Of a stretch of 10,978 nucleotides of DNA, positions 7,894 to 10,978 are shown one piece after another (the first letter of the stretch is position 1; each line of letters starts with the position of its first letter). Under the pieces are notes generated by a model. It did not search any database. It was not told where the DNA came from and saw nothing but the letters and a program-made list of their open reading frames with translations. The stretch is from the NCBI GenBank assembly GCA_001028025.1, contig LDAQ01000088.1:1-10978 (forward strand), written 5' to 3'. The translations under genes and the position numbers were made by a program. Origin of the DNA: Faecalicatena fissicatena. Its GTDB lineage: Bacteria; Bacillota; Clostridia; Lachnospirales; Lachnospiraceae.

Positions 7894-9261
7894 TTATTTC
7901 ATATCTCTCAAAAATGCACAGTAACCGCGGTATGCCTCATAAACATCCGCTTTGCTTGACACTTCCCATGGAGCATGCATACAGAGCACCGCGACTCCTC
8001 CGTCAATCACTTCCATGCCGAACTGGGCCAGTATGTATGCGATGGTGCCGCCACCGCCGACATCGATCTTGCCCATCTCCGTCATCTGGAAAGCAACCTG
8101 ATTCTCATCAAATACCCTGCGCAGCTTAGCAATATACTCCGCATTTGCATCGTTGGAACCGCTCTTTCCTCTGGAGCCTGTGTGCTTTTTGATCACGAGT
8201 CCATTTCCAAAGAAGGAAGAGGATTTCTTGTCATACACGTCTGCATACATCGGATCAAACGCGGCGCCCACATCTGAGGAAATCATGGTTGAATTCGCAA
8301 GTGCATGGCGAAGTTTCAGTTCGGAAAATACACCCATCTTATCCATCAGATCTGCGACTGCATTTTCAAAGAAACGGGAATGCATCCCGGTTGCACCCAC
8401 GCTTCCGATTTCCTCTTTATCTACAAGGATACAGCAGGAAGTACGTTTTACGTCCTTTACCTCCAGCATGGCTGCAAGTGAAGTATATGCGCATACACGG
8501 TCATCCTGTCCATATGCCATGATCATGCTTCTGTCCAGACCGCAGTCTCTTGCTTTTCCGGCAGGTACTACCTCCAGTTCAGCTGACATCAGGTCTTCTT
8601 TTTCAATATCATAAGTCTCTTTAAGCAGTTTCAGGATCTGTGCGGCGGCAGCATCCTTCTCCTCACCGGCAAGCGGCCTGCTTCCGATCAGAATATCCAG
8701 ATTTTCACCCTCGACTACTGTCGTCGCTTTCTTTTCCATCTGCTTGCCGGAGAGATGGATCAGCAGATCTGTCACAACAAAAACAGGATCGTCTTCCTTT
8801 TCTCCAATTGAAATGTCCACGGTCGTACCGTCTTTGCGTACTACCACACCGTGGATTGCCAGCGGAAGCGTCACCCACTGATATTTTTTAATACCACCGT
8901 AATAGTGAGTATCAAAATATGCAAATCCGCTTTCCTCATACAATGGATTCTGTTTCAGGTCCATGCGCGGGGAATCAATGTGTGCCCCGAGAATATTCAT
9001 GCCATCTGCAACAGATTCTTCTCCGATGTTAAAAAGTGCTATTGACTTGCCCATCCATGCGGCATACACCTTGTCTCCGGGTTTTACTTCCCCCGCTTTT
9101 GAGAGTTCTATGTAGCCGGCTGCCTCGGCCTGTCTGATGACTTCCGTAACACATTCCCGCTCTGTTTTACCAGTATCAAGAAACTTTTTGTAATCACTGG
9201 TCAGAGAATCCAGTTCTGTTAATTGGCTTTCCGTATAAACTTCCCACAAATTTTTTTCCAT
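7894..9261 (-). CDS. apeA: M18 family zinc aminopeptidase (apeA-type), upstream copy
   Basis: A paralogue of the next gene downstream, of 455 aa, and likewise a predicted cytosolic two-metal M18 aminopeptidase. All expected metal and catalytic residues are visible: His94 and Asp96 in GAHIDSPRMD, Asp253 in YGQDDR, Glu283/Glu284 in DKEEIGS, Asp330 in SSDVGAAFDP and His429 in CMHAPWEVSSKAD. DTHYYGGIKKYQW (117-129) and VGGGGTIAY (401-409) are shared with the other copy. The length fits the apeA subgroup, and it lacks the charged insert of the neighbour, so this looks like the standard form. The ATG at 9261 follows the G-rich stretch AAGGGGCGGG and six A, an adequate but unusual ribosome site. A candidate -10 (TATATT or TATTAT) lies near 9298-9305 with no good -35. 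Both copies are intact, which suggests they differ in specificity, assembly or expression. Peptide turnover is the likely role. Confidence 0.95.
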   Translation of the reverse strand: MEKNLWEVYTESQLTELDSLTSDYKKFLDTGKTERECVTEVIRQAEAAGYIELSKAGEVKPGDKVYAAWMGKSIALFNIGEESVADGMNILGAHIDSPRMDLKQNPLYEESGFAYFDTHYYGGIKKYQWVTLPLAIHGVVVRKDGTTVDISIGEKEDDPVFVVTDLLIHLSGKQMEKKATTVVEGENLDILIGSRPLAGEEKDAAAAQILKLLKETYDIEKEDLMSAELEVVPAGKARDCGLDRSMIMAYGQDDRVCAYTSLAAMLEVKDVKRTSCCILVDKEEIGSVGATGMHSRFFENAVADLMDKMGVFSELKLRHALANSTMISSDVGAAFDPMYADVYDKKSSSFFGNGLVIKKHTGSRGKSGSNDANAEYIAKLRRVFDENQVAFQMTEMGKIDVGGGGTIAYILAQFGMEVIDGGVAVLCMHAPWEVSSKADVYEAYRGYCAFLRDMK

Positions 9262-9327
9262 GTTTTTTCCCGCCCCTTACAGATGCATTCAGCCTGATAT
9301 AATATACAGGTACGATGGTATCCGAAG

Positions 9328-9356
9328 GGCACAGACACAATAGTAAAATGTGTGCC
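9328..9356. repeat. Imperfect inverted repeat upstream of the first M18 gene
   Basis: GGCACA (9328-9333) and TGTGCC (9351-9356) are exact 6-bp reverse complements, with further CACA/TGTG character inside. The element lies just upstream of the AT-rich -10-like sequence near 9298-9305. It could be an operator or a weak hairpin in the glyS-to-aminopeptidase gap. No T-tract follows on the minus strand. Confidence 0.3.
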
Positions 9357-9427
9357 TGCATTATTCCTTTCCATTTATTTTTTTCTTTTACCGCACGGAC
9401 ACATTGCCACGGCGTTCTATATCCTAT

Positions 9428-9479
9428 TCTGCTTATAGCAGATTAGGACGCAGCTCTTTTTCTAAAGAGTACGCCCTAA
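9428..9479 (-). terminator. Two adjacent hairpins directly after glyS, possible terminator or 3'-end structure
   Basis: On the minus strand the first hairpin (9479-9443) pairs TTAGGGCG with CGTCCTAA (one G-U pair). After a small internal loop it pairs CTCTTT with AAAGAG around an AGAA tetraloop, about 14 bp in all. The second hairpin (9442-9428) follows with no gap: TCTGC/GCAGA around TATAA. The pair starts 5 nt past the glyS stop. No T-tract follows either hairpin, so classical intrinsic termination is doubtful. A transcript-stabilising or processing role is equally possible, and read-through into the aminopeptidase genes cannot be excluded. Confidence 0.45.
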
Positions 9480-9484
9480 AAATA

Positions 9485-10876
9485 TTAAAATCTTAATTTT
9501 TCCTCGAAGTATGCTTTCAGATCTTCAATTTTGATTCTTTCCTGTTCCATGCTGTCTCTGTCACGCACAGTTACAGCGCCGTCTTCCTCAGAATCAAAGT
9601 CGTATGTTACACAGAATGGTGTTCCGATCTCATCCTGACGGCGATAACGTTTTCCGATATTTCCACGGTCATCGAATTCGCAGTTGTAATGTTTGGACAA
9701 TTCTGCAAATACTTTTTCCGCGCCCTCGTTCAGCTTCTTGGATAATGGCAGGACACCGATTTTCACAGGTGCAAGCGCCGGATGGAAATGCATAACAGTA
9801 CGCATGTCTCCGCCCTCCAGCTCTTCTTCATCATATGCACTGCAGAGGAATGCCAGTACCATACGGTCTGCTCCCAGTGAAGGCTCAATAACATACGGGA
9901 TGTATTTTTCTTTCTTCTCATCATCAAAGTAGGACATATCCTGCTTAGATACTTCCTGATGCTGTGTCAGGTCATAATCGGTTCTGTCAGCAATTCCCCA
10001 CAGTTCACCCCATCCAAACGGGAAAAGGAATTCCACATCTGTGGTTGCCTTGCTGTAGAAGGAAAGCTCTTCCTGATCGTGGTCACGGTATCTGACTTCA
10101 TCGTCTTTAAGTCCCAGTGAGCTCAGCCAGTCAAGGCAGAACTGCTTCCAGTATGCAAACCAGTCCAGATCGGTGCCCGGCTCACAGAAAAATTCCAGCT
10201 CCATCTGCTCGAATTCTCTTGTACGGAAGGTAAAGTTACCTGGTGTAATTTCGTTTCTGAAAGATTTTCCGATCTGTCCGATACCAAATGGGATCTTCTT
10301 TCTGGATGTTCTCTGGACATTTTTGAAGTTTACAAAAATACCCTGGGCAGTCTCTGGTCTGAGGTAAACTGTATTCTTCGCATCTTCTGTAACACCCTGG
10401 AAGGTTTTAAACATCAGGTTAAACTGACGGATATCTGTAAAATTATGCTTTCCGCAGGAAGGACACGGAATCTGGTGCTCTTCAATAAAAGCTGTCATCT
10501 GTTCCTGAGACCATGCATCAACTGCACCCTCAATGGTAATATCATGCTCTGCACAAAAATCTTCTATTATCTTGTCTGCCCTGAAACGCTCATGACATTC
10601 ACGGCAGTCCATCAGAGGATCCGAAAATCCACCCAAATGTCCTGATGCAATCCATGTCTGAGGATTCATAAGAATCGCACAGTCCACGCCCACGTTATAA
10701 GGGGACTCCTGAATGAACTTCTGCCACCATGCTCTTTTCACGTTATTCTTCAGCTCTACGCCGAGGTTTCCGTAATCCCAGGTGTTGGCAAGTCCGCCGT
10801 AAATCTCAGACCCCGGGTAAACAAATCCTCTTGATTTAGCAAGAGCTACAATTTTATCCATCGTTTTTTCTACCAT
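9485..10876 (-). CDS. glyS: Glycyl-tRNA synthetase, single-chain class II type
   Basis: Cytosolic enzyme that charges tRNA-Gly with glycine using ATP. This is the alpha2 type found in many Firmicutes (also named glyQS), not the two-subunit glyQ/glyS type. At 463 aa from the chosen start it has the usual length. Motif 1 lies in GNLGVELKNNVKRAWW (36-51), and the catalytic region contains YLRPETAQGIF (171-181). Motif 2 is FRNEITPGNFTFRTREFEQMELEFF, given here in two parts: FRNEI (206-210) and RTREFEQMELEFF (218-230). Motif 3 is EPSLGADRMVLAFL (331-344). The C-terminal anticodon-binding domain begins near HFHPALAPVKIGVLPL (363-378). Cys91/Cys94 and Cys138/Cys141 (CREC, CPSC) could bind zinc. The frame opens upstream at a GTG (10891), but that GTG overlaps the GAGGAG ribosome site, so the ATG at 10876 with 7-nt spacing is preferred. 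The promoter just upstream leaves a leader too short for a T-box. Confidence 0.97.
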   Translation of the reverse strand: MVEKTMDKIVALAKSRGFVYPGSEIYGGLANTWDYGNLGVELKNNVKRAWWQKFIQESPYNVGVDCAILMNPQTWIASGHLGGFSDPLMDCRECHERFRADKIIEDFCAEHDITIEGAVDAWSQEQMTAFIEEHQIPCPSCGKHNFTDIRQFNLMFKTFQGVTEDAKNTVYLRPETAQGIFVNFKNVQRTSRKKIPFGIGQIGKSFRNEITPGNFTFRTREFEQMELEFFCEPGTDLDWFAYWKQFCLDWLSSLGLKDDEVRYRDHDQEELSFYSKATTDVEFLFPFGWGELWGIADRTDYDLTQHQEVSKQDMSYFDDEKKEKYIPYVIEPSLGADRMVLAFLCSAYDEEELEGGDMRTVMHFHPALAPVKIGVLPLSKKLNEGAEKVFAELSKHYNCEFDDRGNIGKRYRRQDEIGTPFCVTYDFDSEEDGAVTVRDRDSMEQERIKIEDLKAYFEEKLRF

Positions 10877-10883
10877 AATACTG

Positions 10884-10889
10884 CTCCTC
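10884..10889 (-). promoter_or_regulatory. Ribosome binding site that decides the glyS start
   Basis: GAGGAG on the minus strand lies 7 nt upstream of the ATG at 10876. It overlaps the alternative GTG start at 10891, which itself has no upstream ribosome site. This supports the shorter 463-residue protein. Confidence 0.8.
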
Positions 10890-10917
10890 ACATTCTATTT
10901 CATCTCAATTGGTAACT

Positions 10918-10946
10918 ATTATAACGGGTGGAGCACACATTTTCAA
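10918..10946 (-). promoter_or_regulatory. Strong sigma-A-type glyS promoter
   Basis: On the minus strand TTGAAA (10946-10941) is followed after exactly 17 nt by a perfect TATAAT (10923-10918). Transcription would start near 10911, giving a leader of about 35 nt before the ATG. This is the best promoter match in the window. Confidence 0.85.
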
Positions 10947-10952
10947 GCCATT

Positions 10953-10978
10953 TACTCAAAAATCGGGATTGTTGAGTA
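10953..10978. promoter_or_regulatory. 26-bp near-palindrome upstream of the glyS promoter
   Basis: The outer arms TACTCAA (10953-10959) and TTGAGTA (10972-10978) are exact reverse complements, and so are the inner arms AATC (10961-10964) and GATT (10967-10970). Only the two central bases and one pair break the symmetry. It ends 7 bp upstream of the -35 box, at the edge of the window, and may extend further. A dimeric regulator site is possible. Alternatively it is the hairpin of a gene beyond the right edge, although no T-tract follows on the minus strand. Confidence 0.4.

Noticed and set aside
10877..10891. A five-residue N-terminal extension of GlyS starting at GTG
   Set aside because: The GTG overlaps the GAGGAG ribosome site that serves the ATG at 10876, so it cannot easily be the start itself.
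1..10978. tRNA or rRNA genes, insertion sequences, integrase or attachment sites
   Set aside because: No cloverleaf, rRNA-like stretch, transposase motif or flanking direct repeats were seen on either strand by eye.

Overview
This window looks like a chromosomal segment of an anaerobic, low-to-mid GC Firmicute. The best guess is a Lachnospiraceae-type clostridium. The reasons are a full-length bacterial pyruvate,phosphate dikinase with the active-site layout of the Clostridium symbiosum enzyme, a single-chain (alpha2-type) glycyl-tRNA synthetase, two apeA-type M18 aminopeptidases, AGGAGG-type ribosome binding sites and AT-rich spacers between genes. The genus cannot be fixed from the sequence alone. 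All four protein genes and the CRISPR array read leftward, on the minus strand.

Layout in the direction of transcription (right to left): a sigma-A-type promoter (10918-10946) drives glyS (10876-9485). The glyS stop is followed at once by two adjacent hairpins. Next come two paralogous M18 aminopeptidase genes in tandem (9261-7894 and 7748-6306), a hairpin terminator (6203-6248), the ppdK promoter, ppdK (5997-3367) and a clear intrinsic terminator (3251-3290). After about 320 bp of AT-rich DNA with no convincing gene comes a CRISPR leader (about 2930-2748). The array itself fills 2747-13, and its leader-distal end lies at the left edge of the window.

The array has 42 repeats of 32 bp: 41 identical copies and one terminal copy that has decayed on one side. 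They enclose 41 different spacers of 33-36 bp. The repeat is type I-C: read on the minus strand it has a 7-bp stem (CACTCCC/GGGAGTG) and ends in ATTGAAAT. Cleavage at the base of the stem would leave an 11-nt 5' handle. The decayed terminal repeat on the left and the AT-rich leader with a TATAAT box on the right agree on the direction of transcription. No cas gene is present. In the usual I-C arrangement cas1-cas2 sit just upstream of the leader, but here that position holds an empty AT-rich stretch and then ppdK. The cas operon must lie left of the window, elsewhere in the genome, or be missing.

The protein genes are housekeeping and metabolic genes (translation, peptide turnover, PEP/pyruvate interconversion) with no obvious link to the array. 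I found no convincing new protein system. The points most worth a second look are the separation of a well-kept I-C array from cas genes, two inverted-repeat elements in its leader, and several palindromes in the spacers between the housekeeping genes.
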